This document shows positions 34,200-47,400 of a DNA stretch of 64,000 nucleotides, piece by piece (within the stretch, counting starts at the first letter, position 1; every line of letters starts with the position of its first letter). The notes under the pieces are model-generated. The model saw only the letters and a program-made list of their open reading frames with translations. It made no database searches and was not told the DNA's origin. This DNA comes from Voacanga thouarsii (taxonomy: Eukaryota; Streptophyta; Magnoliopsida; Gentianales; Apocynaceae): positions 2,876,501 through 2,940,500 of the forward strand of contig JANUWF010001719.1 in NCBI GenBank assembly GCA_026120185.1, written 5' to 3'. Made by a program: the position numbers and the translations under genes.

Positions 34200-37100
34200 A
34201 TGACACTTAGGTCGCCCTGCACGGTTTCAGACCATGCCGGACCAAGCCCGAGGATTGGCTAACGAGCCGTGCGGGCAGGTCCCACAGCTTGGCGGACTGG
34301 TCCCCGGCACGGCCCAGGCCCTTGGCCCGTGAGGCCGAGCGGGCCGTCCCGGGCCTTAATCTCTTATTCTTTATTTTTTTTTCTCTTAATTCGATTAAAA
34401 TTTTTGATATTTAACTGTTTTGTAATTTTTTATTATTACTTAAATAACACAATTTTTTAAAATTATAAAAAGGCTACCTTGAAATGGTAGGGGGTTTGAC
34501 TTGAACCCATACATATTTTATTAATTAATAAAATAAAGATTATATAAGAGGGGGACTTGATGCCTAAATATTTTAAAAATATTACAATAATAAAAAATTA
34601 AAAATAGAATAAATATCCTAAAAAGAAAATTACATACATAATATTACTTATTCTAAGTTCCTAATTATTTAAATACTAAACTAAATACATTAACATTAAC
34701 ATTAAGTTCCTAATTACATACATAATATCCTATTTTTGGCTGTGAACCAACTATTGCAATACATTAACATCTCTAAAGTATGAGGAGCCAATCGAAATCT
34801 TCTTTCATCGATTGTACGAGCACTCTCACTGAAAACGTTTTTCGATGGCACTGTGAAGACAGGTTGTGTCAAAAGATCATGTGACATTTTAGATAAAATA
34901 GGGTATTGACTTACATGAGCCTTTCACCAACCATAAATATCAAAATATTGATCCTCATTTTCTACCAAGGACTGCATCTCGTAAATTGCCATCTTGTTAT
35001 AAGTGGTAGTAATCTTTTGTTACGCTTCATGATACCCCATAGATTAAAAAATACTGATAAAATCGAAGATGTAGATTTTCGTGATGATTGAAAGTGAATG
35101 CTAGATGATGATGAAGCTTGCCTACTTAAACTAGGAAAACTAGAAATAAGAAGACTCAAACTCATACAAATTATACATGTCAGATAGAGTTTTAGCCGTT
35201 TTATTTTTTATATCTTTTATCATACATTGCCTAAGTGTTTGAGATTCATTAAAATCTAATGTTTCATATAGACGTTGAATTATACTATGAAATTCAGTCG
35301 TTTTTACTCGAGGATCCATACACAATGCCATATAATATAAAATAAGAATATTTTCATAATATTTTTTATATTTTTCAAACATACTTCTCATAAAATAACC
35401 ATATTGAGGATGGTCTATATACTCACAAAAAATCTGTGCTACCTTAACAAGTGTTGAAAGAATATGATGAGTAGTAGGATAATAAGATCCCGATAAAAGT
35501 TCAGTTGCTTCTTTGAAAGTAAATAAAAATATTGAAAGTGTAATACAATTTTCAAAATGAGTTTCAGTAAGTTGAGATTAAAAATTGTTACTATTACAAA
35601 ATTCAATAAGTTGATTTTGAAAAGGTATAACACTTTCAAACATGTCTAAAGTTGAGTTCCATCTAATTTTATAATCTAATCTAAACTTTTAAAAAGATAT
35701 ACATTATTCTCGATATAAAGCCTTAAAATTTTGTTGCCTAATTGGGAAATTTTTAATAAATAAAACAACATTTCTAATTATATTAATAATATATCAACGT
35801 ACTTATATCCTTCCTTAATACATAAATTAAGTATATGACAAGCACATCTAGTATGAAATAAAATACCATCTAACATAAGATTCATAATATTTTTCAAAAT
35901 TGCTATGGCAGAATCATTATTTGAAGCGTTATCTAAAGAAATAGAAATAATTTTATTTAAAATCCTATATTCACGACATGTTTAAGTAATCATTCTAACT
36001 ATACTACTATCTATATGAGGATATTCAAATAATTTAAAACAAATAGTTCTTTTTTTTACTAACCAATCATGATCTATTCAATGATATATAATGCACAAAT
36101 AAAATTCATTAGTAATTGCAGTCTAATCATCACAAGTAAGAGCAAATTTTTAATTACAAGAATCAAATATAGCAATTAGATACTTTTTACTTTCTTTATA
36201 TATCTTTATTATATCATTTTTTAACGTAATTCTAGGAATCATTTTCCATACTGGTTGACAATTATTTTACATGTATTGTTCATAATGTGAATTTTTTGCA
36301 AAATCAAAAGGTAATTTAGTTTGAACAATTATTTTAACAAATTCACTTCTATTTTTTCTATGATCATATTAAAAATTACCAATAATTTAACCTCCTGTAG
36401 TATGTATTTATTGTTGTTTAAGTAAGTTTTTTAACCAATCATTATGTGATCTTTTCATATGTCTAACTAACGTTCCCGTCCCTCCTCCCTTCTTATATGC
36501 ATATACCACCTTACAAATTTTATATATTGCCCTATCATTATCATTATTATTTTTCAAAAAAAATCCAAATCATAGATATTTTTGCTTTAGATATAACATC
36601 CGCAATTTCAACATCATCCTAATCTATATTGGATTCATTAGGATTAATAGTTAGAGTTGGTTGTGGTTGTGAAACACTAACATTGGGCCTACTAGGACCT
36701 TCATCTTTATTGCATATTTCATTATTTATTAAATTCAAGATTAGATCTATATTGAAATCAAAATGTGCAGATGATTGTGATGAAGAAAAATGATGATATT
36801 GATTTGAATCCATTATTTCTATAAAAAAAAATAAAAAAAATCAATCAATCAATCAAAATTCAAATAAAAGTTAAAAAAATAAAATAAAGTATTAACAAAT
36901 AATGAAATAAGAGAATTGAAAAATATAAATAACAAATTAACTTAAAAATTAAACAAATAACTAAAACAAATAAACAATTAATAAAGCTAAAAAATAAGAA
37001 TGTAATATTAAGAAATACTAACTAGTTGTTGGCCAAGAACAACGACACTTTGTGGAGCTTTACTTCTTGTATCCACTATTTCACAACTTAACAATCTTCC

Positions 37101-37590
37101 AAAATATGAAGACTTTCTTGAAGAATTGAAAAAGTATATTAAAAAATAAATTTTATTCTAACACTTTTTGTAGAGGAAATGAAGAGATTTGAAGATTATA
37201 AGAGAAAGATGAATGAAAATAAGAGAGTTTGAGGGAATTGAAGAGAGTGTTTGATGAGTTTTTTGGTGAATTGAGATGGTATTTATAGAGTTTTGGGGGT
37301 TAAGGGGGGAGAATATAGCCGTTAGGGACTAAATTGTAAAAAAAAATATTTTCAACTGTTTTAAGGACCAAATTGTAAAATAAAAAGTTGCAACGGCTCT
37401 CAAGTGCAGGTTGACCTGCCAGGCCATGGGCTAAGGTAGGCTGACTCATGACGGGCCAGGATTTTCTACCCCTGGCTCCGACCAGACCGAGACCTAGGAC
37501 TTAGGACCGGCTCGATGAATAGTGGACGATTCGATCATTGGGCCCAGCCCGGCGGGTTGAACTGACCCACTGGCCAATGTTAGCTAAAAG
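34200..37590 (-). mobile_element. hAT transposon relic
   Basis: A minus-strand hAT transposase pseudogene lies between two GC-rich blocks (34212-34352 and 37395-37590) that stand out in otherwise AT-rich DNA. Such GC-rich, CGGGCC-bearing subterminal regions are common in plant hAT elements. I could not identify matching TIRs. Candidate 8-mers ggctaaaa (about 34178) and agctaaaa (about 37583) match at 7 of 8 positions but are unconvincing, so the limits are approximate. Confidence 0.55.
34790..36813 (-). pseudogene. hAT (BED finger) transposase pseudogene
   Basis: The ATG at 36813 opens MDSNQYHHFSSSQSSAHFDF. Downstream come a degenerate BED-type zinc finger ending TGTLVRHMKRSH (near 36450) and the RNase H-like core (FALTCDD, YLCIIYH, ISISLDNASNNDSAIAILK, FHTRCACHILNLCIKEGYKY). 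Then follow the KYKKYYENILILYYMALCMD and PRVK block (35391-35300) and the hAT dimerisation region (YPILSKMSHDLLTQPVFTVP, ARTIDERRFRLAPHTLE; about 34930-34790). Stops and frameshifts are frequent. The domain order is that of plant hAT transposases of the DAYSLEEPER/RICESLEEPER type. Non-functional. Confidence 0.8.
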
Positions 37591-37801
37591 TGATAAGTTT
37601 AGAAGATGTGGAATCCATATAATTGTGTCCTTAGCCATGTGGCTACCCGTGTCTAAATAGAAGTTAAAAAAGGTAAAATAGAGTAACAAAAGTCAAACAT
37701 TTTAGAGGCATATGAGTGAACACACAATGATGTACTAGATCGTGTGGCACCACCTTAATACTCTCTAAGAAAAGTTTTCAAGGTATACATAGTCATGTAT
37801 A
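37591..37801. other. short spacer
   Basis: Between the hAT relic and the second solo-LTR-like copy. No feature. Confidence 0.3.
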
Positions 37802-39672
37802 TGTTGGAATATATGCCCTCTAGATTAGATTATCTGATGTAATTATCGAATTTATTAATAAAAAAATTTATTCTTAAGATTTGTTTGTAAATTTACATTT
37901 TATTTGTACACAATTTTTTATTTGAAAAAGACCCATTGTGTTTAAGTAAATGATCCATGTGAATGGTGGTCTTTCACAGTAAGGTATGGATCACAGGTTA
38001 CTTAACACATAAATATTTGTTTTTAACCAATTGATGAAAATGAGAATATTATCATGTATAGATTATTGTGTTATGAATTTCAAATGAGGAATGACTTACC
38101 TTTAGCCAGTGAGTAGTCTACTCGCTTCATAGCATGAGCATATTTCGAATACATAAAACAGGATCTATAATAGTGGTTTCTAAAAGTACTATTTAAAAGA
38201 AAACCAAACTGTTATTGCTACAGCGTGGACTAATACTCTACCGCTTGAGTATGAGTTGGTGATCTGACGAAGTTAGAAGCATATACTTTGATATACTGTA
38301 GTTAAGGTTCTTTCATAGAACCAATATACTTGTATGTTGGGTATATGTAACTAGTTAGTTAATACAGACTTGTATAAGATAGCTTTTACGCTATATCGCC
38401 CATTGTGACTGTTCAAATGATCTAATTATCCAAGGTCGTGGGAAACATGACTTGGATGTTTACTTTAGAGTAACTCCCTTAAAAAGTAGAAACATTCCAA
38501 CAGTCGTAGATCATTGGACTAGAGATCTAAGGATGATAGATGTCTATTAGAGATGTGTTAGTACACTATTCCTCTCTAATTGCACGGCAATGCGTAGAGA
38601 GGTATTTTAGTCATTACACTTTTAGGTCAAAGACTTTACTAATGCAACATTGTCCTTGGGGTCAATATTTTCTTATGGTGATATTAGGAAATATTTAAAA
38701 TGCAAAATATAGCTATTTATATAGCATGGGTATTTTGGTCATTTTAGTAGCCAATGCGATGTGTTTTTTGATTCCCAGAATGGCCCTTAAGTCATGAAGG
38801 ATTTAGGTTAAAGAATTGATCTTGATAATTATGGATTTTTATTTTATTAATCTAATTTATTATTGGACTAAAATAAAATAAAATGTTCGAGAGAAAGTAT
38901 ATATTTTATCTAGTTTAAATGATTAATTAATTATTCAGGGCCCAAGGCCCAGATTGAATAATTAAAAATTAATCTGAATCTAGATAAAAGGTATAAAATT
39001 TTATTTGGTCTATTTGGGCTTGTTATTATTTATTGGGTTGTTTAATAAAATATAGAAAATAAATAATTGAGATTTATTATTTATGGGTGTTCCAACCCAA
39101 GAATAAATAATTTATCTGGCCCAATGAATAAGACCAAGATAAAATAAAATTTATAAAAAAATTAATTTAATTAATTAAATTAAAAATTAAAAATTAAAAA
39201 AAATAACAAAACAACATGGGATAAAACCAGTGTTGTTTCGCGTGCAGAATAACAGAAAGCATGAAAGCTTTCTGTTTGCACGCAAGTGGAATCTCTCTCG
39301 GAGAATCCTGTGAGATAATTGAAATTGGAGGCCGTTGTTTGGTGTATGTGGTTTTTGAGATTGAATCACAGAGAAGAAAAACAAGAGGAAACAGAAGCCT
39401 CCTCTGCATTCAATTAGTTCACAGAAACAAACCCAACTCATCGTCGAAGCCTTTCAAAACCCATACTTCTAGCCTTCACCGGCTGTGCTATGCGCACCAT
39501 TTCGAAAGATCGAAAGTTTCGCGTGAATGAGACATAGTAGACATTTGCAAGGACGTGAGTCACTAGTCTCGAATATCATTATACGGATATCTACATCAGT
39601 CCAAAGAGGACCACTTTATCACAGAGGTAAAATTTTCGTTTTCCTAACATGCCTTCGTTTTCATTATTTTTG
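37802..39672 (+). mobile_element. solo-LTR-like element, copy 2
   Basis: Starts TGTTGGAATATATGCCCTC and parallels copy 1 block by block: gacccattgtgtttaagtaa, gtatggatcac, tagccagtgagtagt, gcgtggactaatactctac, gagttggtgatctgac, agcatatactttgatat, tattttggtcattttagtag. Its end (ttttaagcc) also matches copy 1. It is more diverged than would be expected for paired LTRs, and its flanks show no clear TSD. No coding domain. Confidence 0.65.
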
Positions 39673-41604
39673 TCATTTTAAGCCTTTAGTACATGACCAT
39701 GTACTTGCTTCTGTCCTACCAAGATTCAATCTAGAAGCTCTAATTCTCAACTATAAAAGAGATAATTTGAGGAGCCGTCAAAAGAATTGAATTCTAACCA
39801 AGAAGCAACTTTTTAACACAACTTAAGAAAGTAGAAGGGAAGTAAATTTAAAGAAGAATCTATCAATCTTAAGTAGGACAGTTGAAGAGTTAAGAAATTT
39901 TATGAACATAAGTTTTTTATCTTCATATTTTCTTTTTTTGATATTAGTTTTTTGATTTCTTCGATATAATGAAAGACTTATGTTTTGTGAATTATTTATA
40001 GTTTATATTTTTAATTGAATTCTTACTATGGATTCAATTACTTAATTTCATATATATCATTGAAAAATTGATATATGAACAAATAGTAAGAGGTGCATGC
40101 AATTTTAAAAATAGAAAGATATAAATCTTCTAGATTATAATCAAATCTATCAAGGAAATTCATAGAGTTTAATATATTCCTAGGGTTTTTGGTTAGAAAC
40201 TAGAAAGATACTCCAATCACTCAATCTAATGATATAGAGAGAGAGAAAGTAATTTAATTTAAGAATTTCTACTAGTCCAAGATACTGAATTGATTATTAA
40301 ATCTAAAATTAAGTTTAACATTGATAGTATAGAGGGATTCTACTTCTAAGTCTTGATTTCCATTAATTGTTCTTCTCTTTGTTGTTATTTATTAGTTGAT
40401 TCTTAATTAGTTTAATTTTAGATTAATTTATTTTTAATTATATCTTTATAATTTATCTATTAGATAATAAAAAAAAATTTGTACTAATATTTATAGTCTT
40501 CATAGGATCTGACACTCGTATTTTTGTTAAACGATACTACCAAAACAATAAGTGCACTTGTCTTAGTCCATAGCATAGCTCGTGGATATTGAATAAGGCC
40601 TCACTTTTATTCTCAATTACCTTCTGAGAAATTTTGAAGCACATCTCAATAAAAACCTAATCCTCCTTATCACGACATTCTTAGCACCCTTTACCTTCCT
40701 CTTGGGCATCTTTGCAGCCTCTGATCAACAGTTTTTACTACTTATTGATCAATAGTCCTCCCTTTAGTAGAGTAAACAATGCAAATGATAAGAGAAGTTG
40801 GCCTCTAAAGTTTTTCTATATATACATTCCTACCAAACACGGTGGGAAAAAACACATTCCTACATCTTGGGAGAGACATACAAAACCACTTGTTGACTAA
40901 CTTTTGTTTGACTTATTCTTCACATTTGACTATTTTGTACTTCTGTCTTCTATTTCTATATTGATGTCACCCAGTTCGCCTATGTTTTCCCCTAGATTCT
41001 CCATCATCCCTTTTGGATTTTTCCCTTGCTCCATCAGGTATACAAAAAGCACCTCTACTATCCCCATTTTTTCCCCAATAGCAACCATATCTTATGCATT
41101 TTTTTTCAGCCTTCATTAAACCAAACTCATTTTTCCTATAACCCTTAGGATTTCTATAATAATAAGTACACTTTTGAAGTTACCCTTATCTGGATCTTAC
41201 AATGAAAACACAACAGAAACTCTGCAAGAGGAAGGGATATATGACCATTTTATTTACTAACAATCTGGCCAGCAAAATAATATGTAAAGAAAAGAAAAAA
41301 ATTAAAAAAAAAGTCTTAATAATCATAAAGGAGCAAAATAAATAAATAAATAAATAAAACTTCCAACTAGTCTAGAGAAGGAAGAGAAGAAAGAAAAAGT
41401 ACACGTATAGCAAGTAGAGAACATTCGATGCCCACAAACCTAGCGGAAATTTGTTATACCTTGATTATTTTACCCCTGTACACATATCTTTCACATACTT
41501 GTTCCTCCGACTATGAAGACTAAAAGTTTTGAAAATAAAAATAATTGAAGGACTATTTTTGTAAATTGCATCAAATCCAGCAGAAAAATGAAATGATTTA
41601 ACCC
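39673..41604. other. AT-rich DNA with a possible gypsy leader fragment
   Basis: No gene. Around 40500-40570 the sequence ggatctgacactcgtatttt followed by aagtgcacttgtc resembles the end of Ty3/gypsy LTRs and their leaders in plants, but no gypsy proteins are visible. Several short ORFs (40712-41119) have no domain. Confidence 0.3.
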
Positions 41605-41612
41605 TGTTAGGC

Positions 41613-42819
41613 AGGGGTGGCAATCGTGTCGTGTTCGGGTTGACGGGTCGTGTCAACTTAAGATAATTACACTTGAAAGGCCAATCCGAACACGACCCGA
41701 TTAATAAACATGTCGTGTCGTGTCAACTCATTTATTTTCGTGTCGTGTTCGTGTTATAAAACGGGTTGACACGACATGACACAATTAGATATAAAAAATA
41801 AATAGATAATTACTAAATTCGTCAACCCGAATACCTACTAAACCCGTCAATCTGTGCACCATTACACAAAAAATTTGAAAAAATCAAATCAAATTATATA
41901 AAATTAAAAAACTAATAAAATAGTCCGTAAAGTTATAAATAACCAATAAAATAACAAACCATCCTACTAAATATTTAGAGATCATAATAAATTCATAAGA
42001 TTTAATCTTAAAAATCTAAACAAATGTAATTTTGCAATAAAATTGGATTATTCAAGAAATTATTTTCTATATATATTTAGAACAACAATTTTGTCGTATC
42101 ATGCCAGGAATTTTAAAGAGCAAATGGAGAGCAAAAAACGAGCACGAAAGGAAGGCTTGTCCTTGTAGGGTGTAATTCAAATTGTCTTTGTCCCAATGTT
42201 AGAAATAGCATAGTATACGAATTGGTCAATCGATGCTGCGTGAACCTTATCCTCTGGTAAATGCACCACACGAGCTTCTTTTCATTCTATATTCGATTCG
42301 GCCTGTAGGCATATTACATACGTTATTTCCTAAAAGTCTAACCTTCCCCTTTAAACTTGCGTAAAGTCGTTGCTTACCAACTCGTACTAATATTATTATT
42401 ATAGACACTAAATAATAATTAATTAAGAATGATTCATTTACTATATATCAAGCAAATAACCACATTAACATCATTTATTTTCTTTAAGATGTCTCATATA
42501 ATTAAGCAAAATAGACACACAAACAATTTAATTAATTCATATAATAAAATTTAATTCAATTAATTCATGTAAAAATTAAATTATCTAATTTTCTATAGTA
42601 AAATTTGTAGGGTATTACAAAAAGTATTAAATATAAATATTAAAAAAGTTAAACGGGTTCGCGGGTTGAAATCGGTTAAAACAGGTTGAACCCGTTTATG
42701 ACCTGTACACGTTTAAAGTTAAACGGGTCGACCTGTTTCGACCCGAACCCGCGAAACCCCAACCCTAACCCACTATAACCGTGTCGTGTTGGCGTGTCGT
42801 GTTCAATATTGCCGCCCCT
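41613..42819. mobile_element. non-autonomous hAT element (1.2 kb)
   Basis: The terminal inverted repeat aggggtggcaat / attgccgcccct (11 of 12) is flanked by an 8-bp duplication with one mismatch: tgttaggc (41605-41612) and agttaggc (42820-42827). Both subterminal regions are packed with gtgtcgtgt / acacgac and cgggttgac motifs in inverted arrangement, probably transposase-binding repeats. No transposase remains; the middle is AT-rich with one GC-richer island (42110-42310). Confidence 0.85.
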
Positions 42820-42827
42820 AGTTAGGC

Positions 42828-43411
42828 CTATCAATTCGGATTTGTGAGTCGGGTTAAGTTATATCCGAACATAACCCGATCCTAAAATGAATAGATTGGG
42901 TCTAAACTCAACCCACCCAAGCTAACAAATGGTATAAAATCTAAACTTGGTTTGAATACAAAAATGCAACTTTGAACCGGTCCAAAATATTTTTTAAAAA
43001 AAAATAAATTATAATTTTTTTATAAAATAAATATCTATAGTCAAAGTATACTTTTATATAATTATAATAATAACTTTATGTAATTATTAATGTTATTATA
43101 TTTAAAAATATCATGGACAAACTTATTTTTTTAGAGTATAAATTAATAATAGTATAAAAATTATTAATATATAAATAATAGATTTATAGTGTATATATAT
43201 GTACTCAATCTTAAAACGTTTTTTAATATTAAAAGAGCAAATTTTAACTTATTAGCATAGGATAATTATATATTTTTATTAATTTTATATTATTATGTTA
43301 CCATTTTTATTGATTTAAAATAAAATTAAAAATATATTTAAATATTATAAATGCAATATAATTTTTTTAAAATAATATAGTTAATAAATAATAAATTAAT
43401 ATTAAATTTTA

Positions 43412-43460
<49 letters not shown>

Positions 43461-44235
43461 AATATCTTTCTAGCCGAACTTATAAGGACGGTCCAAATTT
43501 TAAATCTAAACACTACTCAATCCAAATTCACTTAAAACTTAATTAAATTAAGGATATAAGTGGATAAGAATTGTTTTGAGATAAACAATTATTAAATGTG
43601 TGAAGAAATGTAGAATTTAAAGAGAGAATATGATGTATTGTGAATAGATGAAAATCTTTGAAAAAATAAAAAATGTTATTCATGTAATTTTTTATTTTAT
43701 TCCAAAATATTTATTAATGTGTATATTTTTAAAATTAATGATTAGATTCTTTTTATTTTACCCTTATTTATTTTAAGTCAACTACACAATTTTTTAAAAC
43801 TCTTTTTTCTTCTTATTTCTTAAGAATTTTTACTAATCAATAACTATCATATTTTTAATATAGATAGAATAAAAATTTTACCTAAATTGTAATATTATTT
43901 TTAACACCGTGTAAAAAATTTTATGAATAAATATTTTATAAATAGATAATAATTTTCAAAACATAAAAAAATATATAAAATATTAACATATTTGAATTAA
44001 AATAAAATTTTAAAATCTCAATCCACCTAAAACCTAAATTAAGTTAAACGAGTCCAAATTAGACGGTCCGAAACCATTATCAATTCAACTCATAACAAAG
44101 GCAGAGGCAAAGACAAAATAAATAAATTTTATAAAAATCTAAGTGGCAATCCCTCATTCCGCTTCTTGTCCGAATGTCTTCTTCCCGAAACAAATCAAGT
44201 CCGTTCATCTCCGTTTCCTGCGTCGTCTCCTGCCC
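42828..44235. other. AT-rich intergenic DNA
   Basis: Includes a (TA)n tract at about 43414-43456. Near 42833 and 44030-44090 there are tatcaattcgga/aaacgagtccaaattaga-type sequences that may be ends of another decayed element. No gene is seen before the HSF promoter. Confidence 0.4.
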
Positions 44236-44244
44236 TTTTTATAC
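44236..44244 (+). promoter_or_regulatory. possible TATA element of the HSF gene
   Basis: TTTTTATAC lies about 235 bp upstream of the ATG. A CT-rich stretch (tctctctctctcctccc, near 44300), typical of plant 5' leaders, follows. The TATA match is weak. Confidence 0.3.
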
Positions 44245-44351
44245 CCTCGAGACCGTACGCTCATTTTCTCCCTCAAAATCACTCGCAGACCCACACAATA
44301 TCTCTCTCTCTCCTCCCTTGCTTAAGCCTAGGGTTTTGCTTGAGCACACAA

Positions 44352-44411
44352 ATGCATTCCAAAACCCTAAAATCAATTCTCATACGCATGTTAAGAGATA
44401 GTAGCAACTGA
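44352..44411 (+). promoter_or_regulatory. upstream ORF 1 in the HSF leader
   Basis: The ATG at 44352 gives MHSKTLKSILIRMLRDSSN and TGA. It lies in the presumed 5' leader, 63 bases before the main ATG. If transcribed it could limit translation of the HSF. Confidence 0.45.
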
Positions 44412-44438
44412 ATTGATTTCCTTTGTTATTCTGAATTG

Positions 44439-44468
44439 ATGATTGTTGTTACCGCGGTCGACTCTTAG
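44439..44468 (+). promoter_or_regulatory. upstream ORF 2 in the HSF leader
   Basis: The ATG at 44439 gives MIVVTAVDS and TAG, ending six bases before the HSF start codon. The short gap would make reinitiation at the main ATG inefficient. Confidence 0.45.
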
Positions 44469-44474
44469 TTGTTA

Positions 44475-47400
44475 ATGGAGGCGTCATCGTCCAACGGCCG
44501 GCGGAAGGCAGCGGATGGCGGAGGAGGAGGGGGTGCTGGAAGTCCTCCTTCGGCTCCTGTCCCTGCCCCGGCCCCGGCCCCGATGCCCAATGCGAATGCT
44601 CCACCGCCGTTCCTCGTGAAGACATATGACATGGTGGACGACCCGAGCTGCGACAAAATTGTGTCCTGGAGCTCTACCAATAACAGTTTCGTGGTCTGGG
44701 ACCCGCCGGAGTTTGCCCGCGATCTCCTCCCTAAGTATTTCAAGCACAATAACTTCTCCAGCTTTGTTCGCCAGTTAAACACTTACGTATGTCTTTCTTA
44801 TATATTTATTTATTTTTAATCGGGATAGAGGATTTCTCTTCATTTCTTTTCGAGGGATTAGTTCGAGTGTTCTTTTGCTGACTATGATGAAGTTGAATTG
44901 CTCAATTTGGTGTACATTCGGATTGGGATTGAATATGTTTATGCTAGTGATGAATTAAGTGCCATGTTGGTTTGTGTGTATATGATTTTTTGCATATAAG
45001 CAATCTTGATTATGTGTTCTCTGGCAGTTGTTGACTTAGAAAGCAGTTGACGGTTCAAAAGCAGCTGATTCAAGTAAACTTTTCCCCTCGTGTAGGTGTC
45101 TTGATGAATAAATTGTGCTAGTATGTTCTTGTCCGCCTTGGCTTTTTTAAAAAAAATTGTCAAAGAAATTTGATGAAGGTTAAAAATTTTAGAAAATCTA
45201 ATGGTTGCCACTTGCTGAAGAACCAGATCCAGAAAATATCAATTTTGTTATTTCTTGGTTGGAGTGGGTTTTGATTTGGGATGGATGAATGGGAACTAAC
45301 TTATCATTTCTCAAGTTAGAAACTAAATGATAATGATGGCCACTTTTACAAGAAATTGAATCATGAACAGAATTTTGGTTTGAGTGTTTTGAAATGGGAA
45401 GGATGAACAGGAATCAACTAATTCTCATTTCTCATGTTAGAAAGTAAATAATTACATGTAGACTGTTTGTCAAGTGGAAAGATGAATTCGTTATTTGCTT
45501 GTTTGTCTTTGACTTGATGTTAATGCTCATGTTTCCTGGACATTGGAAGGAATTTTAAAGTTTGTCCAACTGCAGTTTTGCAGCTTCTCAGCATTCTTTA
45601 AGTTATTGTGCTCCCACGAGTTAAGTTCATCTCTGACCATCTTAACAGACTACACATAATATTTCGAGTAATTCATGAAGCATAGTTGGGATGGTTCTTT
45701 ATAAACTGTTTCTCTTTGTCCCTAAAGCATAAACATTTAGATGAATGGGAACTGGAAAGGAGGCTTAATTGATTGAATTCCTGAATTAGTCACTATGTGG
45801 GTAGAGTAACACATCATGCTGTGATTCATCATTCTTGGAAATTATGAAACTGTATACTGCAAGCTGGAGAAAGTTAACATCATTTGTTAACTAAGAGTAC
45901 CTGGATTACATTTTTGTGACAGTTTTTTATTATCTTGCCTGGTATAATTTTCATGAAACTCTTTTCAAGAACCTAAAAGAAGGTGCATCATCCCGCTTCT
46001 CTCTTCTTCTTGTCTTCCCCCCCACCCCATCTTTGAATATATTCACAAGATGATCCCATGGAGTTGTTTTTTTCATTCTCTTTACTTTGAGATGCAAAAC
46101 TTGGATCCTTCTTTGCCTTCTGGAGGAGAACATATGCTGAGGATGTTTGTATTAAATTTCTGAGATCAAGGCTCCTTAACACAAATAAACTTTCAAACAT
46201 TAGGATTCGTTTGCTAAGAAACTTGCAAGCAATTATATTTCTGTGTTCCTTGTGAAATACCTGAACATAAATTATTACAAGCTTACTTAATGAAGCATCT
46301 GGTGGTAACATCGTACACCCAAAATAGATTTGTCCATTGTCCACTTTTAATAGGTATTGATATGTATCCCATTTTTATTGTTTGCTGATTCAGGGAAGAA
46401 GGGAGGGGGGAGGGGTGGTTGATCTAATGACTTGACATGAAGTTTAAACTATGGGGTTGTAGTGTTAAGGGTTTTTGGTTGAGCTGTCTTATTTTATGCT
46501 TTTATGTTGCTTTGAATGCTGCTGTGCCTCCCCTTCTTTTGGATCCTAGAATGACCGGCTCATTATACAAGGAGTAACTTTCTTTGCATATTACAGTGTT
46601 TGTGCCTGAGGTTTTGGTATGGAGGTATTGTATAAAAGCCTTTATTAATCATGTTGAGATGATCTAATCTTTCGTAAATTTTGGCAAGTTTGTTTATGGA
46701 AATTGAGCTAGCTGGGGATGCTTCAAGTTTTAAATACTTGCTGTATCAAGGACTTGAAATACTCAGGAGATAAAAGCTCTGTTGTGATTCTTAAGCTTAT
46801 GCTGCAGCGACCTGGAGAAAAATCAATAACTAACAATTTTGACATATTAGGTCTCAGTACAAAAATGGTAAGGATGGTTTGTAGTGTTAGAAAGACTAGG
46901 GAGCTCAAAATATCTTGATTCAAAAGTGTATCTTTATAAGACAGCAATAACCCCTTAATGGCATACTGGGGTTAAAAGACAAATTCACCCTTAATGGGCG
47001 AAGACTGCAAATTTTATCAAGATTTCTTAATAGATTTAAGTAACTGCACTTTAAGACAAACAAGACACAGTAATTGTAGGCACCTGCATCAGATTAAGAG
47101 ATAGGATTACTCTCATTAAAAAGAAAATTAGACTTTAAGAACTGTCCCGATAATTTTCTTAAAATAACATTGCAGGATAGTGTCATTTGCATCAGTACAA
47201 ACTTAACATTATGGCATGCATATTTTGTAATCGATGCTCCTTTGCAATAGGTGTACCCTTTTTATCCCATTTTACACTGCATGGGATTAAGGTTGGCATC
47301 ACGGAGCAATATGCCACAAGTAAATATTGTATTCTGGCTTTGCATGGTATCAACCCAAAAAGCAACTGTGAAAGTATTCAGCTAATGTTTTTCCCTACTG

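Noticed and set aside
34212..34352. CpG-island-like promoter
   Set aside because: No gene follows on either strand; position and composition fit the subterminal part of an hAT relic.
44465..44782. Minus-strand ORFs opposite HSF exon 1
   Set aside because: Antisense shadows of a GC-rich coding exon.
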